Shown here piece by piece: positions 25,563 through 35,641 of a stretch of DNA of 64,000 bases. Location: NCBI GenBank assembly GCA_030824965.1, contig JAPJQV010000009.1, forward strand, positions 1 to 64,000, in the 5' to 3' direction. The notes beneath the pieces were generated by a model. It was not told where the DNA came from. It worked only from the letters and a program-made list of their open reading frames with translations, and did not search any database. This DNA is from Micavibrio sp. (GTDB lineage Bacteria > Pseudomonadota > Alphaproteobacteria > Micavibrionales > Micavibrionaceae). The first letter of the stretch is position 1. Every line of letters starts with the position of its first letter. Position numbers and translations under genes: made by a program.

Positions 25563-26807
25563 ATGAATAGGCCGATTACGCATTTCATTCTTTTTGTATG
25601 TTTTTATCTCTCCCTGCTCAGGGCGTCGAATATCGGTTTGTTCTATCCCACAAGCGAGCTTTTGCTCGGAAGTATCGATTATACCTTGCCGAAAATACTT
25701 AATCTTTTGCTTCTGGCAGGCTTCGTCGCCTATGTCTTTCTCCTAAACGATTATTCCTTTATCCGCAAAGCCGTCAAAGATTTTCTGATACTGGCTTTGG
25801 GGCTTTGCGCCGTGGCCTCGCTGGCGATGTCGGTAAATATCAAAGAATCCGTCAAATATGTCGCAGCGATCATCGTCATGTCCTTCCCGGCAATCGTCTA
25901 CATCGAAAAGAACGGCACGGAGAAGTATTTAAAAGCGTTAAGTTATTTCTTTATCGCTATGGCTTTTGCCAATCTGGCCTATCTTATTGTTATGCCACAA
26001 TACGCGATCATGTCTGCCAACCACGCAGGTAAATGGCGAGGTCTTTTCGAACATAAGAATACAGCTGGACCATTCTTTGCAATTAGCTTTTTCATTATTC
26101 TCGACCAGCTAAGGAAACGCAATTTTCGCTATCAGGCATTGCCTGCAATCGCTTTATTGATTTGTCTTGTTTTTGTCGTTATGGCTCAATCGGCAACGGG
26201 ACTTGTGGCGTTTCTGGCTATGGGCTCGTTTTATATGGCTTTCCATTTTATCTACCGTCTTTCAAATCCGCTCGAGCGCGTTACAGTACTGCTTCTTGCG
26301 CTATCCTTTGGTATAGCTTTTTTGTTTCTCGCCGGACCTTACATCCTGCAGCTTGTTTTTGAACTGACCGGCAAAGACGCCACGCTGACCGGGCGAACCA
26401 ATATATGGGCGCCTCTTATCGAAATGAGCTTTAAACGGCCTCTGTTAGGTTACGGTTTCGGCATGGCCGAAAGACCGGAATTCATTCTCCTTGTAAACGG
26501 AGATATTGGCTTCGAAGCTCGCAATACGCATAATTCGTTTATAGATTTGCTGATTGGAATAGGCTATCCGGCGACTATTATTTTTATATGTCTTATATTC
26601 AGAACGTTATTTAAATCTTTATCGACATCTGTAACAAGGCTCGGCTGGCTTCAAACCAATGCGCTGGCGGCCAGTATTTTTGTTGTCATGATCGTTGTTG
26701 CTTGCTCGACAGGGGGCGTTTTTTTAAGCCGAACGATCTTTTGGCAGTTCAGCCTGATAGCTTTTTTAATTCTGTTCCGCTATTCAAGGCTCAAAGAGGA
26801 GGCCTAA
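25563..26807 (+). CDS. O-antigen ligase/polymerase-like membrane protein (Wzy candidate)
   Basis: A 414-aa protein with about ten to twelve membrane segments. A Wzy_C-type periplasmic loop lies around residues 270-330: TGRTNIWAPLIEMSFKRPLLGYGFG, then ARNTHNSFIDLLIGIGYP. The GRTxIW, GYGFG and HNSF elements are shared by Wzy polymerases and WaaL ligases. As it follows the co-polymerase gene in the same operon and a flippase is present, polymerase is the better call. It would join repeat units on the periplasmic face. Confidence 0.85.
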   Translation: MNRPITHFILFVCFYLSLLRASNIGLFYPTSELLLGSIDYTLPKILNLLLLAGFVAYVFLLNDYSFIRKAVKDFLILALGLCAVASLAMSVNIKESVKYVAAIIVMSFPAIVYIEKNGTEKYLKALSYFFIAMAFANLAYLIVMPQYAIMSANHAGKWRGLFEHKNTAGPFFAISFFIILDQLRKRNFRYQALPAIALLICLVFVVMAQSATGLVAFLAMGSFYMAFHFIYRLSNPLERVTVLLLALSFGIAFLFLAGPYILQLVFELTGKDATLTGRTNIWAPLIEMSFKRPLLGYGFGMAERPEFILLVNGDIGFEARNTHNSFIDLLIGIGYPATIIFICLIFRTLFKSLSTSVTRLGWLQTNALAASIFVVMIVVACSTGGVFLSRTIFWQFSLIAFLILFRYSRLKEEA

Positions 26808-26814
26808 AATATAA

Positions 26815-28686
26815 ATGCCCGCCAATTATCGCTATGACATAGAAGGCTTAAGGGCTATCGCCATACTTGCCGTATTGATATTTCATATCAACCCGCGCCT
26901 TCTCGACGGCGGCTATGTGGGAGTCGATATTTTTTTTGTAATTTCCGGATATCTAATCACCGGTCATTTGTTGCGGGATTTGGCGAACAACGATTTCTCT
27001 TTCAAAGAATTTTATCTGAAGCGAATCCGCAGACTCTACCCTGCGCTTTTTACCATGCTGCTAGTAACGTCGGCTGCGGTTTATAAAATATTCCTTCCCG
27101 GCGATATCCAGCAATTCGGCTTAAGCCTTATAGGCTCAATTTTTTACGTCTCGAATATCTTCTTCTATACCAAAAGCGACTATTTCAACTCAGAACTGGA
27201 AAATAGCTCTCTATTGCACACCTGGTCGCTCTCGGTCGAAGAACAGTTTTATCTACTCTTTCCAATCCTTCTTTTTTTCTGTTTTGCGAAATGCAGAAAA
27301 TATTTATTACCGATATTGGTCTGTCTGGCTTTATTTTCTTTCGCAGCTTCTGAGATTCTATTGCGTTCCGACCGCGCTGCGGCTTTCTTTTTATCACCGT
27401 TGCGGTTCTGGCAATTTATGGCGGGCGCTTTGATCGTTTTAATTAAACAGCCATTGACCGTAAAACGTCCCTTGTTAGAAGGACTTGTTCTATTTGGTTT
27501 GCTTTTACTCGGACTTGCGGTTTTATTTTTCGACAGCACGACGCCTTTTCCTGGCATTTACGCTCTACTGCCAACACTTGGTACGACTTTTATCATTTAT
27601 GCGGGACAGCGTCAGGGCCTTTTTTTATCTGGCTTTTTGTCAATTGCTCCGGCAAGGTTTTTTGGCAAGATTTCCTATTCCCTTTATCTGTGGCATTGGC
27701 CGCTCATCGCCATTTACAGGTATCGCTTTTCGGCGGAATTCAGTTGGACTGCGCAAATTATGCTTTTTATTCTGTCCGTTGTGCTGGGTTATTTAAGTTT
27801 CCGATTTATTGAAAGACCGGCCCGACATATACAATTGAATAGGGCGCTTGCTTATAAAGCGGTGGCTGTTTCTTTGATAGGCACTCTAATCGGCTTTACG
27901 TTTTACAAATATACGAGTTCGGTAAATGCCGTAGCTGATGTAAATGCAATTGCTCAATATATAGATTACAGCCAAAAATCTGAAAATCGAATTGGCACTT
28001 GTTTCCTTACTTCTGGCAATCGAAGCTCTAAAGATTTCAATCGCAACCAATGTCTGCGTCTTTCCACTACGCGCACAAACATGCTGTTGATGGGCGATAG
28101 TCATGCCGCCCAATATTACGATGCCATGCAGCGGCTTAATCCGGGTATTAACATTTTGCAGGCCACATCTTCCGGTTGCAAGCCTGTATTAAATGCAAAA
28201 GGAGAGGAGAGATGCACAGGCGTCATGGAAGAAATGCTTGAAGATTTTATCCCCTCTCATGATCTGGATATTATAGTAATAGCGGCAAGGTGGGAGGAAA
28301 AAGATATTCCTTCGATGCTGGAAACAGTCAAATATATTTCTCCGTATACAAAGAAAGTAATCATCTTGGGGCCGATTATCGAATATGCGGTACCGTTACC
28401 ACGGCTTTTAGTTTTTTCTATCAAGGAAAATGATGATGGATATATTGTACGTCGCTCGGCCAAATACAAAGACATTCGCAAAACCGATATTTTAATGCGT
28501 GAGAATATAGACTTTCAAACGGCATTTTATTATTCAACGCTGGACGCTATTTGCCCGAAAAGTGAGTGCAAAACCTTAGCTGCGCCGCACGTGCCTATGC
28601 AATTTGACTACGGACACCTGACCTATGAAGGAGCAGCCTTCATGGTAAACGACATGAAGAAAGCCGGAATTTTTAATCTACCCTAA
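26815..28686 (+). CDS. Acyltransferase-3 with C-terminal SGNH domain (OafA-like)
   Basis: A 623-aa protein. The N-terminal acyltransferase-3 domain has about ten membrane segments (1-350; YDIEGLRAIAILAVLIFHI, GGYVGVDIFFVISGYLI, HTWSLSVEEQFY). The C-terminal SGNH domain (about 370-620) carries GDSH at 427-430 and a late DYGHLTYEG that supplies the His. Proteins of this build O-acetylate O-antigen or exopolysaccharide sugars. The membrane part delivers the acyl group and the SGNH part transfers it. It follows the Wzy-like gene by 7 nt and is likely part of the same operon. Confidence 0.93.
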   Translation: MPANYRYDIEGLRAIAILAVLIFHINPRLLDGGYVGVDIFFVISGYLITGHLLRDLANNDFSFKEFYLKRIRRLYPALFTMLLVTSAAVYKIFLPGDIQQFGLSLIGSIFYVSNIFFYTKSDYFNSELENSSLLHTWSLSVEEQFYLLFPILLFFCFAKCRKYLLPILVCLALFSFAASEILLRSDRAAAFFLSPLRFWQFMAGALIVLIKQPLTVKRPLLEGLVLFGLLLLGLAVLFFDSTTPFPGIYALLPTLGTTFIIYAGQRQGLFLSGFLSIAPARFFGKISYSLYLWHWPLIAIYRYRFSAEFSWTAQIMLFILSVVLGYLSFRFIERPARHIQLNRALAYKAVAVSLIGTLIGFTFYKYTSSVNAVADVNAIAQYIDYSQKSENRIGTCFLTSGNRSSKDFNRNQCLRLSTTRTNMLLMGDSHAAQYYDAMQRLNPGINILQATSSGCKPVLNAKGEERCTGVMEEMLEDFIPSHDLDIIVIAARWEEKDIPSMLETVKYISPYTKKVIILGPIIEYAVPLPRLLVFSIKENDDGYIVRRSAKYKDIRKTDILMRENIDFQTAFYYSTLDAICPKSECKTLAAPHVPMQFDYGHLTYEGAAFMVNDMKKAGIFNLP

Positions 28687-28688
28687 TC

Positions 28689-29822
28689 TTATGGTGCAGA
28701 AAGATTAGGATTTCCTTCGTCGCTAATCTTGCGGCGCGGCTCAAAGAGTTTTCTCAAAACAAGACGTCCCGGCTTTTCAATAAGTTGATATGTTACCGCT
28801 GCGAATAAGATGCAAATACATAATTTGAGAATAATCAGCATAAGATTGGGCATGGGAATGCCGAAATTTAAAATCTGTGTTTTCAAGGATGCAGAAAACC
28901 ATGAACTCATTTCATGAGTCAGGTAAAATGAATAAGAAATAACGCCAAGGAAATGGATGGGTTTCCAGCTAAATATTTTTGCAACAAGGGATTGGTCATC
29001 CACAAGGCTAATGATTAGAAGCGGTAAAAGATAAATAATGAAAATATCGCTGTTGGGAATTGCCAATAAAATTATGATAACACTCAGAACTGCTGCGGAC
29101 ACAAAATTGCTATTCAAAATTTTGGCCTTTTCTGATGCTGCAAAACGGTAACAAGTCATGCCAAGTGTAAATTCGGCAATACAGCGAATAAGAGGGAATA
29201 GGGTTGTTCCTTTCCAAAGGGCTAAAGGACCATGTTCCGGAGAAATCTCAGTCAATTCGCGAGGTAATAGGCTGAGACATGTGAGGCAGGCGAGACATGC
29301 TAAAAAGGTAACAACACAATTTTTTGCCGAATTTGTAAGCGTTATGCCGATAATCAAAGGAAATAATATATAAGCCGCCCATTCGGCGCTGATGGACCAT
29401 GAGACCGAAACGACGCTCAGTCCTAGTCCCCAGGATTGAACCATTAAAAGATTTGCCATTAAGTCTTTTAAGGTGATCGGTTCATTATACATTTTGAAAT
29501 TATCGGTCAAAGCCAGAAAGGTTACAGTCACGCCAAATACAAATAAAAATAGCGGGTAGATCCTGGCCAGTCTGCGTAAAATGAACTTTGTTAAAGAAGC
29601 TCGGGTTACGCCCTTCTGAAACATAGGGCTGTAAACGAGCGCGATGACAAATCCACTTAGTATGAAAAAAAGATCGACGGCCAGATAACCATGAAGAACG
29701 ATTTCTTTTAAAGGGCCGCTTAATAACTCATTTAGATGAAAATGGAAGAACACCACGTATAACGCAGCAATACCTCGCAAACCTGTAAAAGATTTTATTT
29801 CCTGGTTATTAATTCCCCCCAT
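28689..29822 (-). CDS. Acyltransferase-3 family membrane protein
   Basis: A 377-aa protein with about ten membrane helices. The family block FTGLRGIAALYVVFFHFH is at residues 12-29 and GYLAVDLFFILSGFVIALVY at about 45-64; WSISAEWAAYILFP follows. It lacks the SGNH extension of the preceding gene. It is a clear paralogue of the product of 35642-36757, sharing those blocks and PLIRCxxEFT. It probably adds acetyl or another acyl group to a sugar of the exopolysaccharide. Its stop is 2 nt from the convergent upstream gene. It is the last gene of the minus-strand run that begins at 34613. Confidence 0.9.
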   Translation of the reverse strand: MGGINNQEIKSFTGLRGIAALYVVFFHFHLNELLSGPLKEIVLHGYLAVDLFFILSGFVIALVYSPMFQKGVTRASLTKFILRRLARIYPLFLFVFGVTVTFLALTDNFKMYNEPITLKDLMANLLMVQSWGLGLSVVSVSWSISAEWAAYILFPLIIGITLTNSAKNCVVTFLACLACLTCLSLLPRELTEISPEHGPLALWKGTTLFPLIRCIAEFTLGMTCYRFAASEKAKILNSNFVSAAVLSVIIILLAIPNSDIFIIYLLPLLIISLVDDQSLVAKIFSWKPIHFLGVISYSFYLTHEMSSWFSASLKTQILNFGIPMPNLMLIILKLCICILFAAVTYQLIEKPGRLVLRKLFEPRRKISDEGNPNLSAP

Positions 29823-29826
29823 CTAA

Positions 29827-30798
29827 TTATTTGTCCTCTTTAATTCCGATCGTACTATGGATGATATAAAGAGGGCGGTTACGCACTTCTTCTGAAATAC
29901 GTCCGACATACTCGCCGAGAATGCCCAGCGAGATGAAATTGAAAGAGCCTATGGTAAGGGTGACCACCATAAGGGAAGCGTAACCAGGTAAGTCGATACC
30001 GAAAATCAAGGTTCTAATCACAATGAAAAAAGCATATATAAGCGCGATAGCGGCCATCGTAATTCCAATATAGGTCCACATCCGAAGCGGTACCGTGGTC
30101 GACCCCGTAATGCCGTCCAGGGCGAAATTCCAAAGCCTCCAGTATTTAAATTTGGTCTGTCCGGCAATGCGCGGCATGCGCGTATATTCTACCGTCGCTT
30201 GTTCATATCCGACCCATGAAAAAAGCGCTTTCATGAAGCGGTTACGCTCTGTGAACTGGTTAAGAGTATCGACAACCTCGCGGTCCAGAAGGCGGAAATC
30301 TCCCACGTTGCGCGGGATTTCCTGATGCGAGATTTTATTGAACAAATCATAGAATAAATTGGCGGTGTAGCGTTTTACCCAGCTATCGGAGTCACGATTA
30401 ACGCGTTTGGCGTTTACGACTTGCGCACCTTTCATCCATTCTTCGACAAGTCTGATAACCATCTCCGGTGGGTCTTGCAGGTCGACATCGATCGGAATAA
30501 CGGCATCGCCGGACGCATATTTAAGTCCGGCGGCCAGTGCCGCTTCCTTGCCGAAATTACGCGATAGACGAACCAGCTTTATGTCGGAACGGGTTTTGGC
30601 AATGCGCATGATGATCGAAACAGTTTTATCTTTACTCCCGTCATCGATAAAAACAATTTCTTGCGATGATCCTTCGGGCAAAAGTGCAAGGGACTGGTCG
30701 AGCGACGGCTGTATGCCCTGTAAAAACATTTCGATCACGTCTTCTTCATTCATGACCGGACAGACAATAGAAATCAGTTTTGGAGTAGTAAAAGTCAT
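29827..30798 (-). CDS. Family-2 glycosyltransferase, GtrB/DPM1-like
   Basis: A 323-aa protein with an N-terminal GT-A domain: DDGSKD 52-57, NFGKEAALAAGL, and DVDLQDPPE starting at 104, typical of enzymes that make polyprenyl-phosphate-linked sugars. Two C-terminal membrane helices (about 235-257, 268-290) anchor it. The start overlaps the GtrA gene by 4 nt (ATGA). The GtrA/GtrB pair usually makes and flips an undecaprenyl-phosphate-hexose, which a GT-C membrane transferase uses in the periplasm. The two GT-C-like genes upstream in the same operon fit that third role. Confidence 0.92.
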   Translation of the reverse strand: MTFTTPKLISIVCPVMNEEDVIEMFLQGIQPSLDQSLALLPEGSSQEIVFIDDGSKDKTVSIIMRIAKTRSDIKLVRLSRNFGKEAALAAGLKYASGDAVIPIDVDLQDPPEMVIRLVEEWMKGAQVVNAKRVNRDSDSWVKRYTANLFYDLFNKISHQEIPRNVGDFRLLDREVVDTLNQFTERNRFMKALFSWVGYEQATVEYTRMPRIAGQTKFKYWRLWNFALDGITGSTTVPLRMWTYIGITMAAIALIYAFFIVIRTLIFGIDLPGYASLMVVTLTIGSFNFISLGILGEYVGRISEEVRNRPLYIIHSTIGIKEDK

Positions 30799-31208
30799 GA
30801 CGCTGTCCTTTTTGTACGAAATGCCCAGAATTTGCTTAAAAGATAAGTGACGATAGGAATGATGACGATAGAAATCATAAGCTTGATCATATCAGTCGAG
30901 ATGTCGAGTTTGATTAAGATAAAAAGTAAGGCTGTGCTGGCGGCAAGTCCTGACAGGGCCACGGCAAGGAATTTCAGGAAGCTTTCTTTCTGTGAAGTCT
31001 TGCCTTGAAACGTCCAATGATGGTGTCCCAGAAAAGACACAGCAAAAGCGATCATAAACGCCATGAGATTGATCAGGATTAAAGGTATTTCGGTGTAGGC
31101 TGAAAGAAAGAAAGCGACCCCCAGATGAACCAGGGTTGCGGCAACGCCGACGATGCCGAACCTTGCCAGTTCAAATACATGCGAGATAAGGTTTCTTAAA
31201 TCAGACAT
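30795..31208 (-). CDS. GtrA family membrane protein
   Basis: A 137-aa protein with four membrane helices: FGIVGVAATLVHLGVAFFL, the central helix with FAVSFLGHHHWTF, and two C-terminal helices ending TYLLSKFWAF. The N-h-x-W-T-F-like motif and the terminal K-FWxF are typical of GtrA. The ATG at 31208 follows GGAAG; a TTG at 31223 is also possible. It overlaps the upstream membrane protein by 8 nt and the GT2 gene by 4 nt. It probably flips or presents the polyprenyl-linked sugar made by the next gene. Confidence 0.92.
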   Translation of the reverse strand: MSDLRNLISHVFELARFGIVGVAATLVHLGVAFFLSAYTEIPLILINLMAFMIAFAVSFLGHHHWTFQGKTSQKESFLKFLAVALSGLAASTALLFILIKLDISTDMIKLMISIVIIPIVTYLLSKFWAFRTKRTAS

Positions 31209-32892
31209 TCTTTTGTCTTCCAAATATTTTTATACCTAATGTGAATATAACCAATCCTAATAGGGATATCAGGCTGGCAATCTTACCAGTTCTTTCCTGT
31301 GTGGTTTCTACACGATAGATTGTGATTTCATGCATGCCTTTTGGTAGGTCAAACGTAACCAGCTTGCCGCGTTCGGCGGGACGAACTTCTATATTCGCGC
31401 CATTGCGGTCTTTGGCGGCCCAGCCGGGGAAATAAAACTGGCGAATACTTATACTCGCTTGTGTTGTTATATTTGCTTTGACGATAAATTCGCCGTCTTG
31501 CGGCGTTGCTACTGTAATTTCGCCGTTGCCGTCGATAATTTTTGCAGTGAAAATATTCTTTTCATTGGGCAGGGCTTTCGATCTGTCTCGGGTTCTGCCC
31601 ATATCGACGGGATAATATTCCAGAGGTGACATTCTTGCCTGAACACTGCTCCAGTTTAAGATGGAAGTTCTGTTTTGAGCGCCTTTAAATTTTTGTATGA
31701 AATCATAGCCTTGAAACAAAGCAAGGCAGGAAAATAGCGTGACGGCAACAATAATAATCCGGCGGCATTGCGCTGGCGCCGCATTCGAAGCAATCACCAT
31801 CGCCGCTGTTATGCTGGCAAATTCTAACATGACGATCATGCGCCACAAGAACTGGATCTTGTAATAGGGTGAAGGTTTGATGAAAATAAACCCAAAAAAT
31901 CCGAACATACAAAGGCATAAGAAAGCCGCTACGGAAATCCAGAAAATGGCGTCGCTCTTTTTGAGCAGGAATTCCACGAATAAATAAGTCAGCAATCCGA
32001 TATAGACGCATACAGTTAGGAACAGTTTAAACGGGAAATATAAATTTGCGGGTGGATTGGCGATGGCTCCTAGAAGCGATGAGCTGCGTACGGAAAACAT
32101 ATGCAGTGCGCCGGAATTGATGAAATCCATCATTGTCAGTGCAGGCACCAGATAAATCGCAGCAAGCCCAAGGCCAATTGATCCTGCTATGCCTAAGAAT
32201 ATTATTTTACGGATAGTATCGTTCGGGCTTTTTCTTGTTTTGAATAAAAGCCAAAGCGTATAGAGCGCAACCGGAGGGGCGACGATCAATGCTGTCAATA
32301 AGTGGGTAAGAAATAATCCTGTCAGGCTCAAGGTTAATAGCAATGCCCAATGCGAATTGTTGTCCTGAACGATTTTATAAATTCCGGTAAGGATTAAGGG
32401 TATCCATATATAAGCGGCAAACTCTGCCAGTGCAGCGCGTAAATAAAAATCGCCCAGCAGATGGTAAGGGGCGATCATATAGGCGATTGCAAACAAAATC
32501 GAAAGTCGTGGACTTAAAAAATTACGCGCCCATAAATAAAACGCACCCCCGGAGGATAAACACATTAGATAAGATGAAATCGCAAGGACATGATCCGCAG
32601 GGAACAGTCTTAACGTAAGGAAATCCGTCATTAGATGAAAATAATTCGCCATCGGCGGATAAAAGAAAAACACGGGGCTGCCTAAACCCTGATATTGGTC
32701 CGCAGCCCAGCGCGGGTATAAATGCCCGGCATCAAAGCCATCCTTGAAAGACAGAAACCATGAGAGATGCCATAGAACGTCATGGGCGTCTTGCATGCCG
32801 AAAACCATGGCAGGCAACATCATGATTGTAATAAGCGCGACACCTAGAAAACCAAGCGCTGCAGTCAATTTATCGGATCGGGAAAAATTCAT
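31201..32892 (-). CDS. Large membrane protein, PTPS-related/GT-C-like, paralogue 1
   Basis: A 563-aa protein with about ten to twelve membrane helices and a C-terminal periplasmic beta domain (about 430-530). The N-terminal block DVLWHLSWFLSFKDGFDAGHLYPRW followed by GLGSPVFFFYPPM matches the PF10131 type (6-pyruvoyl-tetrahydropterin synthase-related membrane proteins), which are thought to be GT-C fold transferases; the acidic-H motif in the first loop fits. It is strongly similar to the next gene upstream. It likely uses the lipid-linked sugar made by the GtrA/GT2 pair to decorate the polymer. Precise activity is unknown. Confidence 0.8.
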   Translation of the reverse strand: MNFSRSDKLTAALGFLGVALITIMMLPAMVFGMQDAHDVLWHLSWFLSFKDGFDAGHLYPRWAADQYQGLGSPVFFFYPPMANYFHLMTDFLTLRLFPADHVLAISSYLMCLSSGGAFYLWARNFLSPRLSILFAIAYMIAPYHLLGDFYLRAALAEFAAYIWIPLILTGIYKIVQDNNSHWALLLTLSLTGLFLTHLLTALIVAPPVALYTLWLLFKTRKSPNDTIRKIIFLGIAGSIGLGLAAIYLVPALTMMDFINSGALHMFSVRSSSLLGAIANPPANLYFPFKLFLTVCVYIGLLTYLFVEFLLKKSDAIFWISVAAFLCLCMFGFFGFIFIKPSPYYKIQFLWRMIVMLEFASITAAMVIASNAAPAQCRRIIIVAVTLFSCLALFQGYDFIQKFKGAQNRTSILNWSSVQARMSPLEYYPVDMGRTRDRSKALPNEKNIFTAKIIDGNGEITVATPQDGEFIVKANITTQASISIRQFYFPGWAAKDRNGANIEVRPAERGKLVTFDLPKGMHEITIYRVETTQERTGKIASLISLLGLVIFTLGIKIFGRQKNV

Positions 32893-34613
32893 GTCGTTTC
32901 TGGCTTATGGCTGTTGCATCGCAAAAGGACACTACAAAAGAGCCAGATAACGGTCAAGAAAAGAGATATAATACTGATCGCTATCCCGACCTTTTCCGGC
33001 CAGGTTTTTGCGCGCTTTAATGTTACTTTGTGCTTTCCCTCCGGAATATCGACCGTCAGTAATCGGTCTTCCATAGCGGGGCGCACAGTTAACGAGTTTC
33101 CATCTTGGGTAATGGCCTGCCAGCCGGGGAAATAAAATTGGTGGACAGCCACCGTCAGGGCTTTCTCGGAGTTCGTTTCCAGTAAAAATCTATCTGCGCT
33201 TCGTTCGGCTCTGACGTGGCCTTGGCCCGATATGATCAGGATATGTGCCGGATTGTGTTTATAGTCTTGCAACCGCTCCGCCATTTTATCCGGCACGCGC
33301 GGGAAGTTAGTTCTGGCCGGGAAATATTCCAGAGGGCTAAAACGTCCCGAAACCTGAATCCAGTTCAGAACGGAAACCTGATGGCGCATCGAATGCATTC
33401 TTTTTTCAATAAGATAACCGAAATAGATGCAGCAGCTTAAAACCCCGATGCCAAATAAAAACACGGAATATTTTTTTCCTTCCAGTAGGCAGCGGTTAAC
33501 GGCAATCATCGCAGCGGTAATCGTTGCAAATTCCATCAGCGATAAAAACCGCCATGCGAATTGCATTTCTTTGAAAGGCGATGGTGAGGTAAACAGGAAT
33601 GGAAGCGCACCGTTCATAACGGCAAAAGCAGCCAACGACACGCCCGCCCAGAAATTGCGGTGGCATATCATTATAAAAAAGGAAAGCACTGCATAGACTA
33701 CCGAGATTATAAAGGTCTGGAAAATCGAATAGTGCCATTTTGACGGATCGAATATCGCTTTATATATATAACTATCTTCCAATGGCCATGCGCGAAGCCC
33801 GTCTGTATTGATAAAGTCCATCAGCATCAAGGCGGGGACAAAATAAACAGCGGCCAGTCCGATGCCTGCTATTCCAGCGCCCGCCATGATTGTGGCGTTG
33901 CGGATATTTCTTCGCTTATAAAAAAGCCATAGCGCATAAACCGCCGCCGCCGGAGCGATAATCATGGCGGTTAAGAGATGTGTCATGAATAATCCGGCGA
34001 CGCTGCCGATTAATATAAAAATCCATTTGCGGCTATCGCCGTTTAGCAGATGATGAATTCCGGCGAAGATCAGGGGTATCCAGATATAGGCCGCAAACTC
34101 AGCCATCGCGCCGCGAACATAGAAATTTATCAGGAAATGATACGGCGCTAGCGCGTAAAAAAGCGCGGCCATCATGCCAAGTCGCGCCGCGCAAAAATTC
34201 CGTATCCAGATAAAAAAGGATGCGCCCGAGAGGGCGGACATCAACAAGGCGCAGACGGCCAGAAGATGGTCTTCCTTGATGGATTTAAAGGTTAGGAAAT
34301 CGATTAGTAAATAAAAGTAATTCGTGAATGGCGGATAGAAATACAGAGCAGGGCTCCCCATCCCGAAAAACTGGTCCGGCATCCATCTTGGATAAAATGC
34401 GCCGTCCTCAAAAGTTTCCCGGAATGACAGGAACCATGAAAGATGAATACCGATATCGAAACCGCTTTTGACTCCGTGGGCCAGGGCGGGAAAGAACGCG
34501 GCTAATAAAATGATGTCCGCAACAAGTAAAAGCCATAGATTGGAGATATAGCGGGTTTTTAAAAACATCGTTTTTCTGTTTTTACGGCTTGTCAGTTGCT
34601 GTTTAAATGTCAT
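32889..34613 (-). CDS. Large membrane protein, PTPS-related/GT-C-like, paralogue 2
   Basis: A 574-aa paralogue of the downstream gene, with the same order of features: DIGIHLSWFLSF and GAFYPRWMPDQFFGMGSP in the first loop, aligned helices, FYVRGAMAEFAAYIWIPL, and the C-terminal domain with QFYFPGWQAI. The genes overlap by 4 nt, so this is a tandem duplication within an operon. Keeping both copies suggests two acceptor sites or two donor sugars. It heads the minus-strand run that continues through GtrA, GT2 and an acyltransferase. Confidence 0.8.
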   Translation of the reverse strand: MTFKQQLTSRKNRKTMFLKTRYISNLWLLLVADIILLAAFFPALAHGVKSGFDIGIHLSWFLSFRETFEDGAFYPRWMPDQFFGMGSPALYFYPPFTNYFYLLIDFLTFKSIKEDHLLAVCALLMSALSGASFFIWIRNFCAARLGMMAALFYALAPYHFLINFYVRGAMAEFAAYIWIPLIFAGIHHLLNGDSRKWIFILIGSVAGLFMTHLLTAMIIAPAAAVYALWLFYKRRNIRNATIMAGAGIAGIGLAAVYFVPALMLMDFINTDGLRAWPLEDSYIYKAIFDPSKWHYSIFQTFIISVVYAVLSFFIMICHRNFWAGVSLAAFAVMNGALPFLFTSPSPFKEMQFAWRFLSLMEFATITAAMIAVNRCLLEGKKYSVFLFGIGVLSCCIYFGYLIEKRMHSMRHQVSVLNWIQVSGRFSPLEYFPARTNFPRVPDKMAERLQDYKHNPAHILIISGQGHVRAERSADRFLLETNSEKALTVAVHQFYFPGWQAITQDGNSLTVRPAMEDRLLTVDIPEGKHKVTLKRAKTWPEKVGIAISIISLFLTVIWLFCSVLLRCNSHKPETT

Positions 34614-34652
34614 AAATAGCCTTTTAAAGCAATATTATTATCCACGGAAATT

Positions 34653-35633
34653 ATGAATTCTGCCGTCCAGCATCTGTATCAACGTCATAACGGCATAGAC
34701 GCTTTTCGCTATATTGCTTTTATTTTCGTTGTGCTTCTCCATTGTTTTGTAACTTCAGATCAGGAGTTTCACTACAGTATTTGGGTGTATCAGGCAGGCC
34801 GCTTCGCGGTGCCGTTTTTCTTTATCGCCAGTGGCTACTTTATGGCTCGAAGCGATCATAAATTTCTAGAAGGAGTGATAAAAGTTGCTAAAAGGCTGGC
34901 ACCGATTTTTATAGTTTGGCTACTTATTTATTTTCTATTATTTGGACAAATCAAAGATTTATTACAGTTAAAATCTGTAGTTCGCCTGCTTATAACAGGG
35001 GGGAAAGCTTCCTTTCATCTCTGGTTTTTACCAGCTTTGGGTATCTCTATGATTATGATTCTCGGGCTTAAAAGATTTTCAATGAATCTTTCAATTTTTG
35101 TGGCTTTTTTTCTCTTCCTTTTCGGTTTATTGAAAGGACCATATAGAGAATTTTTTGATATTGCAGCGCTACCTATCAGTAGCAGAAATGGGCCGTTTTT
35201 TTCCTTTGCTTTCGTGCTAACAGGTTATTTAATCTCCCGAAAAAAAATAAGCTTAAGTACTAGATGGGCGATTTTTACTATGCTATTTGGCTTATCTTTG
35301 CAGATATCAGAAGCGTTTTTAATTTCATATTTTTCGAATGCACGTTTTATTCATCATGATTTTCTAATTGGCACTTATTTTTTTGGCGTTGGTGTTTTTT
35401 TTATTGCCTTGAATACGCCGTCCTCGAAGCCGGTCGATTTTCTGGCCAGACTTGGTGCAGTCAGCCTAGGCATGTATTGCATTCACCTCATGTTTATCCG
35501 TTGGATGGAAGGATATTTCGAAAGAAGTATTCTGGCCGAAGATGTGATTATAGTCTTTACGGTTATAATCCTTTCGACAATTTCAAGTTTTCTGTTGTCT
35601 AAAATTCCTTATCTTAGAAAGCTTGTCTCATAA
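34653..35633 (+). CDS. Acyltransferase-3 family membrane protein
   Basis: A 326-aa protein with about ten helices. It begins HNGIDAFRYIAFIFVVLLHCF, the R...H motif of the acyltransferase-3 family, followed by FAVPFFFIASGYFMA. It is shorter than, and clearly different from, the two paralogues at 28689 and 35642, being closer to the WecH/OatA-membrane type. Its ATG is 39 nt from the divergent GT-C-like gene, so they may share a control region; its stop is 8 nt from the convergent acyltransferase. Likely O-acylation of a sugar or lipid-linked intermediate. Confidence 0.85.
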   Translation: MNSAVQHLYQRHNGIDAFRYIAFIFVVLLHCFVTSDQEFHYSIWVYQAGRFAVPFFFIASGYFMARSDHKFLEGVIKVAKRLAPIFIVWLLIYFLLFGQIKDLLQLKSVVRLLITGGKASFHLWFLPALGISMIMILGLKRFSMNLSIFVAFFLFLFGLLKGPYREFFDIAALPISSRNGPFFSFAFVLTGYLISRKKISLSTRWAIFTMLFGLSLQISEAFLISYFSNARFIHHDFLIGTYFFGVGVFFIALNTPSSKPVDFLARLGAVSLGMYCIHLMFIRWMEGYFERSILAEDVIIVFTVIILSTISSFLLSKIPYLRKLVS

Positions 35634-35641
35634 AGCGACCA

